DNA from: Estrella lausannensis
GTDB taxonomy: Bacteria; Chlamydiota; Chlamydiia; Chlamydiales; Criblamydiaceae
Reading direction: 5' to 3'
Length of the DNA: 64,000 bases
Assembly: GCF_900000175.1 (NCBI RefSeq)
Contig: NZ_CWGJ01000011.1
Location: 99,334-163,333, forward strand
The translations under genes were made by a program, and so were the position numbers. Under the pieces are notes generated by a model. That model saw nothing but the letters and a program-made list of their open reading frames with translations. It made no database searches and was not told where the DNA came from. Positions 26,257 through 35,401 of this stretch are shown here, in pieces (positions within the stretch are counted from its first letter, which is position 1; each line of letters opens with the position of its first letter).

Positions 26257-29200
26257 CTAGGTGCTAAGTTTTTTTTTACGGGGCTTTTCCACTTGTTTCT
26301 TTTCTTTGAGATATTTAGCCAGGTATTGGCCCGTATAGGAGGTTTTGTTTTTTAAAAGACCTTCCAGCTTGCCCTGATAGACAATTTTTCCGCCCTCATC
26401 ACCGCAACCCGGGCCTAAATCAACAACCCAGTCCGCGTGCATCAGGAAGTCCATATTGTGCTCGATGACGAGCAGCGTATTGCCCTTTTGACTGAGTTTG
26501 GCAAGGAGGGGCATCAGTTTGGCGATGTCGTGGAAATGCAGGCCTGTTGTCGGTTCATCGAACAGGTATAAGGTGTTTCCCGTGGATCTTTTTGAGAGCT
26601 CCTTTGAAAGTTTTAACCTTTGCGCCTCGCCACCGGAAAGGGTTGATATTTCCTGATCCAATTTGAGGTAACCAAGGCCTACCGAAATCAATCCCTGAAG
26701 CATTTTTTTGATCTTGGGGTGATCCTCAAAAACGCTTCGGCACTCTTCAACTGTCATCTTCAGGTATTGGCCAAGGTGTTTGTCCTGGTAGAGGACTTCT
26801 AAACTTAAGGGATTTAAGCGGTATCCCTCGCACTCAGGGCAGACCATGCTGACAGAAGGCATGAAATGCATCTCGACCATCTTCACTCCAAGCCCCCAGC
26901 AGTTGGAACACATCCCTGCCCGGTGGTTGTAGCTGAAATTTTTGGGGGCTAGCCCTCTTGCCCGGGCCTCTTTCAGTTTTGAGAAAAAATCGCGAAGCGG
27001 GGTTAGGATATCGGTATAGGTTGCCACTGTGGCTCTGATAGTCAGTCCGATGGGATTCTGATCGAGCAAAATGACTTTGTCAAAGGAGGCGATGCCCTTA
27101 AGCTGTCCATGATCATTGGCAGCACTTTCATGTCCAAGCCCTGCCTTCATAAGAGGGGCAATCACATCGTGCATTAGCGTGGATTTGCCTGACCCGGAAA
27201 CACCAGTGATGCAAGAGAGCTGGCCGATCGGAAACTTGACAGCGAGATTTTTCAGGTTATGCCTGGTTCCTTTTTCCAATGTGAAAAATCCCCGTTCTTC
27301 GGGGGGGGTGTCTTTCTGCATCTCATTTTTACCCGAAAGGTAGCGGCCAGTCAGCGAGTTGTCATCTACCAAAATATCGGCCAACGTTCCATGAGATGTG
27401 ATGTGTCCACCGTGGATACCGGCTCCGGGACCGAAATCCAGGATATAGTCGGCTTCCCTGATTGTTTCCGGGTCATGTTCGACCAAGATTAGGGTGTTGC
27501 CAAGATCTTTCAGTTTCTTGAGCGACCGGTTCAAGCTTTCAATGTCCTTAGGGTGAAGTCCGATAGTGGGTTCATCCAGCACATAGAGGACGCTTTCGAG
27601 ACCGCTCCCAAGCTGCCTGGCAAGCCGGATGCGCTGGCTCTCTCCTCCGCTTAGCGTAGGGGCTTTTCTGCTTAATGAGAGGAAGCCGAGACCGACTTCC
27701 TGTAAAAAGTTAAGCCGACCTTCTATGTTTTTCAACACAGTCTCCAACAATTTGAGGTTGGCAGGATCGACTGGCAACTGTTTCATGAACTCACGCAGTT
27801 TGGCGACCGGCATATCGGTCATATCGGCGATCGATTTGCCTTCGATGAGAACGTTTCTGGCAAGGGCGTTGATCCTTGATCCAGCGCATGAGTAGCAGAC
27901 CACCTCGTCAAGCAGGGGCATGGACGCTTCTTTCAGGTGCGCTCTGCCGCTTCGTCCCGCTTTGGCCAGAGTCTCATTAATCCCTCGGAAGCGGTATTCA
28001 AATCCAAGCGGCGACTTGTAGTAGGTGTCTGCATTAGTGCCGTTCATAAAAGTTTGCAGGGCATTGGCAGGCTGATCTTTTATGGCCGAGGATGAGCGTA
28101 TTTTAGCTTCTTTCATGAAAGAGGAGGTAAATTCGAGCGCTTTTTTCGAGAAAAGATAGCTCCAAAGAGTTCTCAAGTAACTTAATGGGGAGTCGTTCAT
28201 CACCTCCTCTTTTGAGGTGAGATCGGCTCCATACAGCATCCCGATTCCCAGGCAGTCAGGACACATTCCCTCTTGCGTGTTGAAGGCAAATGTTTTGGGA
28301 GAAATGCTGGGATAGGACTTGCCGGTTTTCAAAGAAGAGAAAGACATGTTGAAGCGGATGTCCTCATCTTCTCGTTGGATTACGATTTCCTTTTCGTTGA
28401 TTTCCAGCGCCTTCTCCAACGCTTCAATGATACGGGCTTTCAGGGAGGGGCCTGTTTTGATCCGGTCGATAATGAGCAACAGTTCGTTTTTCCTTTTCGG
28501 ATCAAAAACAATGTTCTCCGCATCTTCATCTAGGTCTTTGAGCTCTTGGTTGAGACGGATGCGCACGAATCCTTGCTGCCGCAGGCGGGAGAGGGTAGCT
28601 TCGAATTCCTCTTTTTTTCGAACGGGCAGAGGCGCCATGATCACAACTTTTTCACCCGTATCAAAAGAAAGGATCTTATCTGCCACCACCTCTTTGCCGA
28701 TAGCGACTAGTGGCTCCTTGGTCTCCGGGCAGTGCGCTACCCCGACGCAGGAGAACAAAATCCTCAAGTAGTCATAGATCTCAGTCAGGGTTCCCACCGT
28801 GCTACGGGGATTTCCGGTGTGGGCTCTTTGCTCGATGGCGATCGACGGCGAAAGACCATCGATTCTCTCGACTGCAGGTTTTGGCATCTGCTCGACAAAT
28901 TGCCTGGCATAGGGGGAGAGTGACTCGACATAGCGCCGCTGTCCTTCGGCGTAAAGGGTGTCGAAGGCCAGCGAGCTTTTTCCTGAGCCGGAGGGGCCGG
29001 TGAAAACGGTAATGGCGTTGCGGGGCAGTGTCACATCAAGATGCTTAAGATTGTGCTGGGACGCTCCATCGATCCGGATCGATGGCGTCTCTAAGATTTC
29101 AACCGGCGCTTTCAGAGGGGGTTTAGATTTGCGGACGGATCCCTTCTTTTTTTGAAAGAGCTCCTTGAGAGCTTCTCCTGTCGGTGTCGTTAGCTTGGAT

Positions 29201-32091
29201 ACCTGCTCGGGTGTGCCTTTGCCGATGACCTTCCCTCCGGCAGATCCCCCTTCTGGACCGAGGTCGAGGATCCAGTCAGCGCATTTGATGATGTCAAGGT
29301 TGTGCTCTATGACGACTACTGTGTTGCCCTTATCAGTCAACTCGTTTAAAATCGAAACAAGATGCGCCACGTCGTGGAAGTGAAGACCTGTGGTCGGTTC
29401 ATCGAATATATATAGGGTATTGCCGGTGTCTGGCCTGGAAAGCTCTTTGGCAAGTTTAATCCTCTGCGCCTCTCCTCCGGAGAGCGTGGTTGATGACTGG
29501 CCAAGCTTTATATAGCCAAGACCGACTTTGCACAAAACTTCCAGCTTCTTATGGATCCTTGGAAGGAATTCAAAGTGTTTTTTTGCCTCTTCGATATCCA
29601 TTTCCAAAACATCATGAATGTTTTTTCCTTTGTAGAATATGGAGAGGGTTTCGCTGTCGAATCGTTTTCCAAGGCAAAGAGGACACTCGACCCACGCCTC
29701 TTCAAGAAAATCCATATCGACTTTGACCATCCCGAGGCCGAGGCACTGATGACAGGTGCCCTCTTTGACGTTGAAGCTGAAACGCCCTTTCTTCCACCCC
29801 TTGGCAAGGCTTTCCGGAAGGGATGCGAAGAGATCTCTTATCTCATCGAATACTTTGATATAGGTGGCAGGATTGGATCTCGGCGTCCTTCCGATGGGCG
29901 ATTGGTCGATAGCGATGACTTTATCAAGCGTTTCTGCACCGGTAATTTTTTTGCAATCACCTACCGGCAGTTCGGTGCCCTGGATTTGGTTGGATAGAGC
30001 GGGATGGAGAATGTCAAGTATCAGTGACGATTTACCGGAACCGCTCACGCCGGTAACGGCTGTGAATACGTTTAAGGGAATCTCTGCAGTGACGTTTTTA
30101 AGATTGTTGTGCCTGGCGCCTTCGATGACAATTTTACTGCGGTGTTTCCTGCGCTTTTTAGGAACGGGGATCTCTTCTTTTCCGGTGATATATCGGGCTG
30201 TCACCGACCTTTCACAGTCAAGAAAATCGTTGTAGCTGCCCTGGAATACGATTTCACCGCCCCTCATTCCCGGTTCCGGTCCGAAATCGACGATGTAGTC
30301 CGCTGATTGAATCGTTTCTTCGTCATGTTCAACGACAATCACCGTATTTCCCGACTCTTTAAGTGATAGAAGAGTTTGTATTAAGCGTTGATTGTCGCGC
30401 GTGTGTAGCCCGATTGAGGGTTCGTCTAAGATGTAGGTGATGCCGATAAGCCCTGATCCGATCTGCGAAGCGAGCCTTACCCGCTGCGACTCGCCCCCCG
30501 ATAATGTGGGGGAGGTTCTGTCGAGCGTTAAATATCCAAGGCCTACATTCATCAAAAAGGTAAACTTTTCGATGACCTCCTTGACTATCTCGGTGGCGAT
30601 TTCCTTTTCACCCTCTATAAGCTGAATTCCCTTAAAAAACTTCAGCGCCTCTTCGATTGTCATTTTAGCAAGCGAGCCGATCGACTTTCCTTTGAAAAGG
30701 GCAGCTCTCGGATAAGGTTTGATGCGATCCCCCTCACATTCGGGGCATACTCCGCTTCTGATCAACTTCCGCATCTTGGACTGGTAAGAGTCGCTTTTTG
30801 CCTCACGTAACCGTTCATGGGCCTCATGAAGCACACCCCGCCATTGCACATAGTCGTGCCATCGGGCTCCTGTAACAGGGTGCGTGAACTGCATCCGCGT
30901 CCACTTCTTCTCCGTTCCGTAAAGGAAGGCTTTTTTGGCGCTCTCGCTCAGTTCTTTCCAGGGGGTGTTCACGCTGAAGTCATAGATCCTGGCCAAGTTG
31001 CTGTAGATGTTTCCATAGCGCACAGTCGAAAAAGAACTCGCGACAGAGCAGCAATCCTCGGAGATGCTAAGGTCGGGATTGATGATTTTTTCCAAGTCAA
31101 ATTCATCGACAATTCCAATCCCAAGACATCTTGGACACATCCCTGTCGGGCTGTTGAAGGAAAAATCATTCGGTTCAAGAGAGGGGTAGTAGATGCCGGA
31201 CTCAGGGGAATAGGCGGTTGTCGAGAAAAATTTTTCTTCGCCCTCGTCTTGCTGCAAGACTATGATCGAGCCTTTGGAGAACTCGAGGGCATTGAGTGTG
31301 GATTCAGCGATGCGTGACTTGGCGTCTTCCGTTATTTTTATCCTGTCAAATACGATCTCAATGTCGTGCGCCACGTTGCCGTCCAGCGAGATTCCTTCTT
31401 CGATATCAACAAAGGAAGCGTCTACCCGTGCCTTGGTGAAGCCCTTGCGTAAAAGATCTTGAAAATCCTCTTTGAACTCACCCTTTTTACCTCGCGCGAA
31501 AGGGGATAAAAGAATGACTTTGGCGCCCTCCGGCAAATTCTGGATTTTGCGGATGATGGTTTCTTTGCTCTCGGGAAGTACCGGTTTTTTGCTGATAGGA
31601 CAGTGGGGTATGGCCACTCTGGCATAAAGAACGCGCAGGTAGTCGTAGATCTCCGTCATGGTCCCGACAGTAGACCTTGGGCTTTTGCCCATCGTCTTTT
31701 GCTCGATCGAGATGGTTGGGGTAATTCCGCTTGCGTCTTCGATATCGGGTTTGCTCATCTCACCAAGCTGCCTTCTTGCGAAGGTGGACAGCGACTCGAT
31801 ATACCTCCTCTGGCCTTCTGCGTAGATTGTGTCGAAGGCAAGAGAGGATTTACCCGATCCTGAAACTCCTGTGAAGACAATCAGTTTTCCGTGAGGAAGC
31901 GTCAGGTTCACAGACTTTAGGTTGTGCACCTTGACATTGCTGAGTTTGATTTCCCGATCAATCACTTTGATATTTATTGGTGCTATGGTTATACCGATGT
32001 CGTAGCCGGACGAATCGATGTTCTTGGTGCCCGACTGCTCAAGCTTAGTATGCGATGCGACAAGAGGGCTGCCCGCAATTGAAGTCGGCAT
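26257..32091 (-). CDS. uvrA: Double-length excinuclease ABC subunit A
   Basis: UvrA is the damage-sensing ATPase of nucleotide excision repair. This 1,944-residue chain is two full UvrA units in tandem, the known chlamydial form. Four Walker A motifs are present (GVSGSGKSSLAF near residue 75, GVSGSGKSSLIL, GPSGSGKSSLAF, GVSGSGKSTLMH) and four LSGGE signatures. The zinc module GTCHQCLGLGM...CPLCLGK is intact in the first unit and the equivalent GMCSNCWGLG...CPECEGYR in the second. In both units the N-terminal zinc module keeps only one Cys pair (MCPRCLG and MCPDCLG); the preceding CxxC is missing. I use the ATG at 32091 rather than a GTG four codons earlier; neither has a clear ribosome site. 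A single chain presumably replaces the UvrA homodimer. Confidence 0.96.
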   Translation of the reverse strand: MPTSIAGSPLVASHTKLEQSGTKNIDSSGYDIGITIAPINIKVIDREIKLSNVKVHNLKSVNLTLPHGKLIVFTGVSGSGKSSLAFDTIYAEGQRRYIESLSTFARRQLGEMSKPDIEDASGITPTISIEQKTMGKSPRSTVGTMTEIYDYLRVLYARVAIPHCPISKKPVLPESKETIIRKIQNLPEGAKVILLSPFARGKKGEFKEDFQDLLRKGFTKARVDASFVDIEEGISLDGNVAHDIEIVFDRIKITEDAKSRIAESTLNALEFSKGSIIVLQQDEGEEKFFSTTAYSPESGIYYPSLEPNDFSFNSPTGMCPRCLGIGIVDEFDLEKIINPDLSISEDCCSVASSFSTVRYGNIYSNLARIYDFSVNTPWKELSESAKKAFLYGTEKKWTRMQFTHPVTGARWHDYVQWRGVLHEAHERLREAKSDSYQSKMRKLIRSGVCPECEGDRIKPYPRAALFKGKSIGSLAKMTIEEALKFFKGIQLIEGEKEIATEIVKEVIEKFTFLMNVGLGYLTLDRTSPTLSGGESQRVRLASQIGSGLIGITYILDEPSIGLHTRDNQRLIQTLLSLKESGNTVIVVEHDEETIQSADYIVDFGPEPGMRGGEIVFQGSYNDFLDCERSVTARYITGKEEIPVPKKRRKHRSKIVIEGARHNNLKNVTAEIPLNVFTAVTGVSGSGKSSLILDILHPALSNQIQGTELPVGDCKKITGAETLDKVIAIDQSPIGRTPRSNPATYIKVFDEIRDLFASLPESLAKGWKKGRFSFNVKEGTCHQCLGLGMVKVDMDFLEEAWVECPLCLGKRFDSETLSIFYKGKNIHDVLEMDIEEAKKHFEFLPRIHKKLEVLCKVGLGYIKLGQSSTTLSGGEAQRIKLAKELSRPDTGNTLYIFDEPTTGLHFHDVAHLVSILNELTDKGNTVVVIEHNLDIIKCADWILDLGPEGGSAGGKVIGKGTPEQVSKLTTPTGEALKELFQKKKGSVRKSKPPLKAPVEILETPSIRIDGASQHNLKHLDVTLPRNAITVFTGPSGSGKSSLAFDTLYAEGQRRYVESLSPYARQFVEQMPKPAVERIDGLSPSIAIEQRAHTGNPRSTVGTLTEIYDYLRILFSCVGVAHCPETKEPLVAIGKEVVADKILSFDTGEKVVIMAPLPVRKKEEFEATLSRLRQQGFVRIRLNQELKDLDEDAENIVFDPKRKNELLLIIDRIKTGPSLKARIIEALEKALEINEKEIVIQREDEDIRFNMSFSSLKTGKSYPSISPKTFAFNTQEGMCPDCLGIGMLYGADLTSKEEVMNDSPLSYLRTLWSYLFSKKALEFTSSFMKEAKIRSSSAIKDQPANALQTFMNGTNADTYYKSPLGFEYRFRGINETLAKAGRSGRAHLKEASMPLLDEVVCYSCAGSRINALARNVLIEGKSIADMTDMPVAKLREFMKQLPVDPANLKLLETVLKNIEGRLNFLQEVGLGFLSLSRKAPTLSGGESQRIRLARQLGSGLESVLYVLDEPTIGLHPKDIESLNRSLKKLKDLGNTLILVEHDPETIREADYILDFGPGAGIHGGHITSHGTLADILVDDNSLTGRYLSGKNEMQKDTPPEERGFFTLEKGTRHNLKNLAVKFPIGQLSCITGVSGSGKSTLMHDVIAPLMKAGLGHESAANDHGQLKGIASFDKVILLDQNPIGLTIRATVATYTDILTPLRDFFSKLKEARARGLAPKNFSYNHRAGMCSNCWGLGVKMVEMHFMPSVSMVCPECEGYRLNPLSLEVLYQDKHLGQYLKMTVEECRSVFEDHPKIKKMLQGLISVGLGYLKLDQEISTLSGGEAQRLKLSKELSKRSTGNTLYLFDEPTTGLHFHDIAKLMPLLAKLSQKGNTLLVIEHNMDFLMHADWVVDLGPGCGDEGGKIVYQGKLEGLLKNKTSYTGQYLAKYLKEKKQVEKPRKKKLST

Positions 32092-32233
32092 GTTTTGATG
32101 CACACTTTAAGGTCTTACGCAGGTAAATCATACGATTTAAGCCTGGGGGCAGGTGCTAAGTTCGGCGCAATTAGCTATCTTGCCGCTATGCCAGTATATG
32201 TGAATTTTAACAATAAGGCAAGGGAGCCCGGGT

Positions 32234-32397
32234 TATACCGAAATTGTCTCGGAATTTGGTTTTTGACAAAGAGAACGCTGTTCAAAATTGAAAGATAACA
32301 AGTCGCCTGATAGTGGAAATATGAGATGAGTTGTAATCTTTCAATCGTGGAGGGCTTTTTTAAAGCCCCAATGCTAAATTTTGAGACAATTTCGAAA
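32234..32397. repeat. Palindromic intergenic repeat, copy 4 (full length)
   Basis: It starts TATACCGAAATTGTCTCGGA, continues with TTTTTGACAAAGAGAACG, has an inner hairpin (AATTGAAAGATAACAAGTCGCCT against AGATGAGTTGTAATCTTTCAAT), and ends AAATTTTGAGACAATTTCG. The terminal GGTATA is lost (GAAAGAC instead). It occupies the gap between the divergent uvrA and the next gene, whose true start lies beyond it at 32484. Confidence 0.83.
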
Positions 32398-32483
32398 GAC
32401 TCGAAATGAATTTAAAAGTTTCAGTTTTTGAAAGCATTTCGATGAATTTTTTTAGATATCAGTATTCATGCTTAAGAGGGGTT

Positions 32484-34454
32484 ATGCATTTTACGCTTAA
32501 GACAGCTATTGTAGCCAGTGCGGTGCTGTGCCAGATACCACTGTTGAGCTCCTCGGAAGTCTACCCCGGAGCCATGGCAGCCGGTTCAGACGAAGGCCTA
32601 TGGCTTCCTCCCTGCCGTTGTGCCGTGGGGTATAGCTTTGAAAGCCCCTCCAGAGAAAGTGTGGGAATTTATTTCACCTTTGATGAAGCGATCACGCCCT
32701 CTTCAAAGAGCGCAATTGCGGGCATGGGGACAAATTATCTAACTTCTCCCTTGCATGGGGAGAGCGAATCCGCCTTGGCCAGCGTTGGTTTGGATGAGCA
32801 GACAGACGCTGCTTCAAACCGCTTGATCTTGGGGATTGACGACGTGATCGCTTCGATTGATTTAGTCGCAGATAAGGTCGGGAACACTCAACTGGAGTCT
32901 CTTTATCACATTGAAGGAATTGACTTTAGCGCGCAATTTACATTCGTTGGCGAGAGTCGGCCTCATCCGGCTGAGCATATTGCCTTTGCAGAGCCAGACA
33001 TTAAGCGGGCTGAAGACGTAAGGAGAGATCATTCTGAGACGGGGGATAATGGGAGTGCTACCTTTGATGTCAAAGAAAAGGAGGGGGAAGAAGAGGTCTC
33101 TGCGGAAGAGCATCTGGTGATAGCAAAGGCTTTTCATTCCTTTAGAGATCAGGGGAGCATCGCTTATTTTGATAAAGAAGCCGATTTTGAAGAGCTCTCC
33201 CACGAAGAGGAAGTGATCTTGGCGAAGGCTTTTCGTTCATTTTTATTTGATGTGGAACTAGCTGCTTTTGATGCCGAAGAGGGGCTCGAAGAGCTCTCCT
33301 CTCATGAGGAAGCTCTTCTTGCAAAAGCATTTCAATCCATGCCAGAGGACTTTCCTTTATTGGCTTTTGAAAAAGAGGCGGCGATGGAAGAACTCTCACC
33401 TGAGGAAGAGACTCTCCTGGGAAAAGCTTTTGATTCCATCCGTTCTGATTTCCCCCTGATCGTTTTTGATAGGGAGACGGAAATCGAAGAGCTGACAGCT
33501 GCGGAGGAAAAATATTTAGCGAATGCCTTCCAAAGCGCGGTTAGGCAAGAAGAGTTCATGGCAGCTATAGAAGCTGAATCGGGAAAGAAGGAAATCTCAT
33601 ACAACACCTTGCAAAAGCCCAGCTATTTGACCGCGAAATTTATTAGGGAGATTACAGAGGAGCTGGTCTTCCGCGACATCCCTAAAGTTGAAGTCGAACC
33701 AGAGGCGTTTGATGTAAATGAGATTCCCGAGGATGAAGATGACTCTTTAGCCTCTTCGGTGAAACTGGATTTACGAAAGGACGAAGAGATGATTGCCCAT
33801 CTTTCCGGTCTTGATATCGCTGACGACGAATTTGTCGCTTTCAACGAATTGGATTATAAATCCAAGGCTCCTTCTGCGCCGTCAGCACAACAGCAAGAGG
33901 AAGACCCTGAGCCTGATTTTCTAAAGAAGCTTGAACTTAAGCTTAGAATCATGGAATGGGAACGCTCTCATAAAACGGCAAACAGAGCTAATGAAGAAAC
34001 TGCAGTTTCAGCCTCTTTAGAGCAAAACACCCTGCTGCATATCGCAGTGGATCAGACTAAAACTAATCAGAAAATGAAGAAGGGGAATCCCAAAAGCGGC
34101 TTCGCGATCACCGCGCACCCCGTGACGAATGCCGAGTATCAGGAGTTTCTGAATGCAACGAAGAAACCATCTCCTTTATATTGGTGGAGAGGTACTTACA
34201 GAGAGGGAGAGGGTGATTTGCCGGTTCGTGGGCTGTCTTATCTTGAAGCGGAAGCGTATGCCGAATGGAGGGGAATGAGACTGCCTACACAAGGGGAGTT
34301 GAAATTTGCCGCCGAAACGAAACCCGATGCTGGCTTTGATGACCCGGCATGGACTCTTGTTGAGGAAAAGGGCGTAACCGGAATTCTACGAAAAAAGCAG
34401 CGCGCCTATCAGTCGGATCCTAAACGCTGCGTCTTTTGCGTTACACCTGAATAG
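32484..34454 (+). CDS. Secreted acidic repeat protein with FGE-sulfatase-like C-terminus
   Basis: A 656-residue protein. I start at ATG 32484 because GAGGGG lies just upstream and the product then begins with a clean signal peptide (basic start, hydrophobic AIVASAVLCQIPLLSSS). About residues 203-365 hold five tandem acidic units of ~33 residues with the pattern E-E-[LV]-[ST]-x-x-E-E-x-x-[LI]-[AG]-[KN]-A-F-x-S, spaced evenly. Residues ~539-615 carry FGE-sulfatase/SUMF1-family motifs: ITAHPVTNAEYQEFLNAT, PVRGLSYLEAEAYAEWRGMRLPT. The rest of that domain, including the usual copper-site cysteines, is missing, so formylglycine formation is unlikely and a binding role fits better. The family also occurs at the end of chlamydial Pkn1. 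It has no operon partners. Confidence 0.78.
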   Translation: MHFTLKTAIVASAVLCQIPLLSSSEVYPGAMAAGSDEGLWLPPCRCAVGYSFESPSRESVGIYFTFDEAITPSSKSAIAGMGTNYLTSPLHGESESALASVGLDEQTDAASNRLILGIDDVIASIDLVADKVGNTQLESLYHIEGIDFSAQFTFVGESRPHPAEHIAFAEPDIKRAEDVRRDHSETGDNGSATFDVKEKEGEEEVSAEEHLVIAKAFHSFRDQGSIAYFDKEADFEELSHEEEVILAKAFRSFLFDVELAAFDAEEGLEELSSHEEALLAKAFQSMPEDFPLLAFEKEAAMEELSPEEETLLGKAFDSIRSDFPLIVFDRETEIEELTAAEEKYLANAFQSAVRQEEFMAAIEAESGKKEISYNTLQKPSYLTAKFIREITEELVFRDIPKVEVEPEAFDVNEIPEDEDDSLASSVKLDLRKDEEMIAHLSGLDIADDEFVAFNELDYKSKAPSAPSAQQQEEDPEPDFLKKLELKLRIMEWERSHKTANRANEETAVSASLEQNTLLHIAVDQTKTNQKMKKGNPKSGFAITAHPVTNAEYQEFLNATKKPSPLYWWRGTYREGEGDLPVRGLSYLEAEAYAEWRGMRLPTQGELKFAAETKPDAGFDDPAWTLVEEKGVTGILRKKQRAYQSDPKRCVFCVTPE

Positions 34455-34464
34455 GTTGTCTGCT

Positions 34465-34514
34465 TATACCGAAAGAGTTCTCTTTGCCAAAATTAAATTT
34501 TGGCACATTTTCGG
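34465..34514. repeat. Palindromic intergenic repeat, copy 5 (short form)
   Basis: Only the two ends remain: TATACCGAAAGAG then TTTGCCAAAATTAAATTTTGGCACATTTTCGG, folding into a compact hairpin. It lies between two facing genes, 10 bases after one stop and 4 beyond the other, so it could act as a transcript-end hairpin for both. Confidence 0.7.
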
Positions 34515-34518
34515 CGCG

Positions 34519-35064
34519 CTAGATTTTTTCCAGATCGATTTCAGGAAGAGCGTCGTCAGTAGGGAAAGTACAGCGGACTCTGTAGGGCGCTCCTTGCCTT
34601 GTGACGAAAAATACGAGAGAATTCTCTGAGAAAAATGGCTTTTGAATTTGGCTCAAGCAGGGCTGTTCGATGCAATATCCTCTTCCCTTTTCCGGAGGAC
34701 AATGCGCCTCTTCCTGCATCACGCCCTTGATGCTTTCAGCGTCTTCTATGTAATTGTATTCCAGCCCAATTTCAACATAGTGGATCAATTTTGCAAGGAG
34801 GGTTGGGTGCTCTAAAATGCCAGGGAGCTCTCTAATCAAGTGGCCGAGGTCGGTAAAAGTTCGTCCTTGAATTGAGATCTCAGATGTCTCCCTGAGGGGA
34901 GATATTTTTAGGTCAAGTCTTAGGCTGCTATCTGACAGGGTAATGGTGGTCTTTCTGTGTTTTGATAGCGCGCGATCATTCATCATGTTTCGGGTGACAG
35001 AGTATAAATCCTGTGATGCAGCAAAATATGTTTCTCTAACGCTCAAAGTCAAAATAGTGGTCAT
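34519..35064 (-). CDS. Unknown protein, 181 residues
   Basis: I do not recognise a family. The protein is soluble and mixed alpha/beta, with a Cys-containing stretch AHCPPEKGRGYCIEQPCL (three Cys in 16 residues, about residues 122-137) that could bind metal or form disulphides. No signal peptide is visible. GGAG lies about 13 bases before the ATG, longer than usual. It is a single gene, bounded by repeat-family pieces on both sides. Confidence 0.65.
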   Translation of the reverse strand: MTTILTLSVRETYFAASQDLYSVTRNMMNDRALSKHRKTTITLSDSSLRLDLKISPLRETSEISIQGRTFTDLGHLIRELPGILEHPTLLAKLIHYVEIGLEYNYIEDAESIKGVMQEEAHCPPEKGRGYCIEQPCLSQIQKPFFSENSLVFFVTRQGAPYRVRCTFPTDDALPEIDLEKI

Positions 35065-35297
35065 TGTTTGTTTTGAACTCCTTTTCGCTATATGTATCGG
35101 AGCTTGTCCTCAAAAGTAAATCCAAGAGACCGCCTAAAACTGAAATCGGATGATTTGTTTCGGGATGGACTCTTAGCAATTCATTAATTGATGACGCGCT
35201 CTAATAAAAAACAGTTTTTTTGGAAAAACAAGCCAATTTAAAAAATCATTAACTCTATAACGCTCGTACATGAATTAATTATTTTTTTCAAATGGAT

Positions 35298-35348
35298 TAT
35301 ACCGAAGTTTCGCGAAATTTGTTTTTTTGCTTTGACAAAGCCTTCGGT
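35298..35348. repeat. Palindromic intergenic repeat, copy 6a (short form)
   Basis: TATACCGAAGTTTCGCGAAA begins it and GACAAAGCCTTCGGT ends it. It lies in the 337-base gap upstream of the 181-residue gene; the rest of the gap is AT-rich with no gene. Confidence 0.55.
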
Positions 35349-35360
35349 GAATCCCGATCT

Positions 35361-35386
35361 TATACCGAAAGCATCTCAAAATTGGG
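35361..35386. repeat. Palindromic intergenic repeat, copy 6b (left end only)
   Basis: TATACCGAAAGCATCTCAAA followed by ATTGGG, a single end ending 16 bases before the stop of the 988-residue gene. Confidence 0.65.
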
Positions 35387-35401
35387 AGGATAGCTTTCGC
35401 C

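Noticed and set aside
26257..32091. Fusion error joining two uvrA genes
   Set aside because: Double-length UvrA is the known form in chlamydiae, and both halves keep all ATPase motifs.
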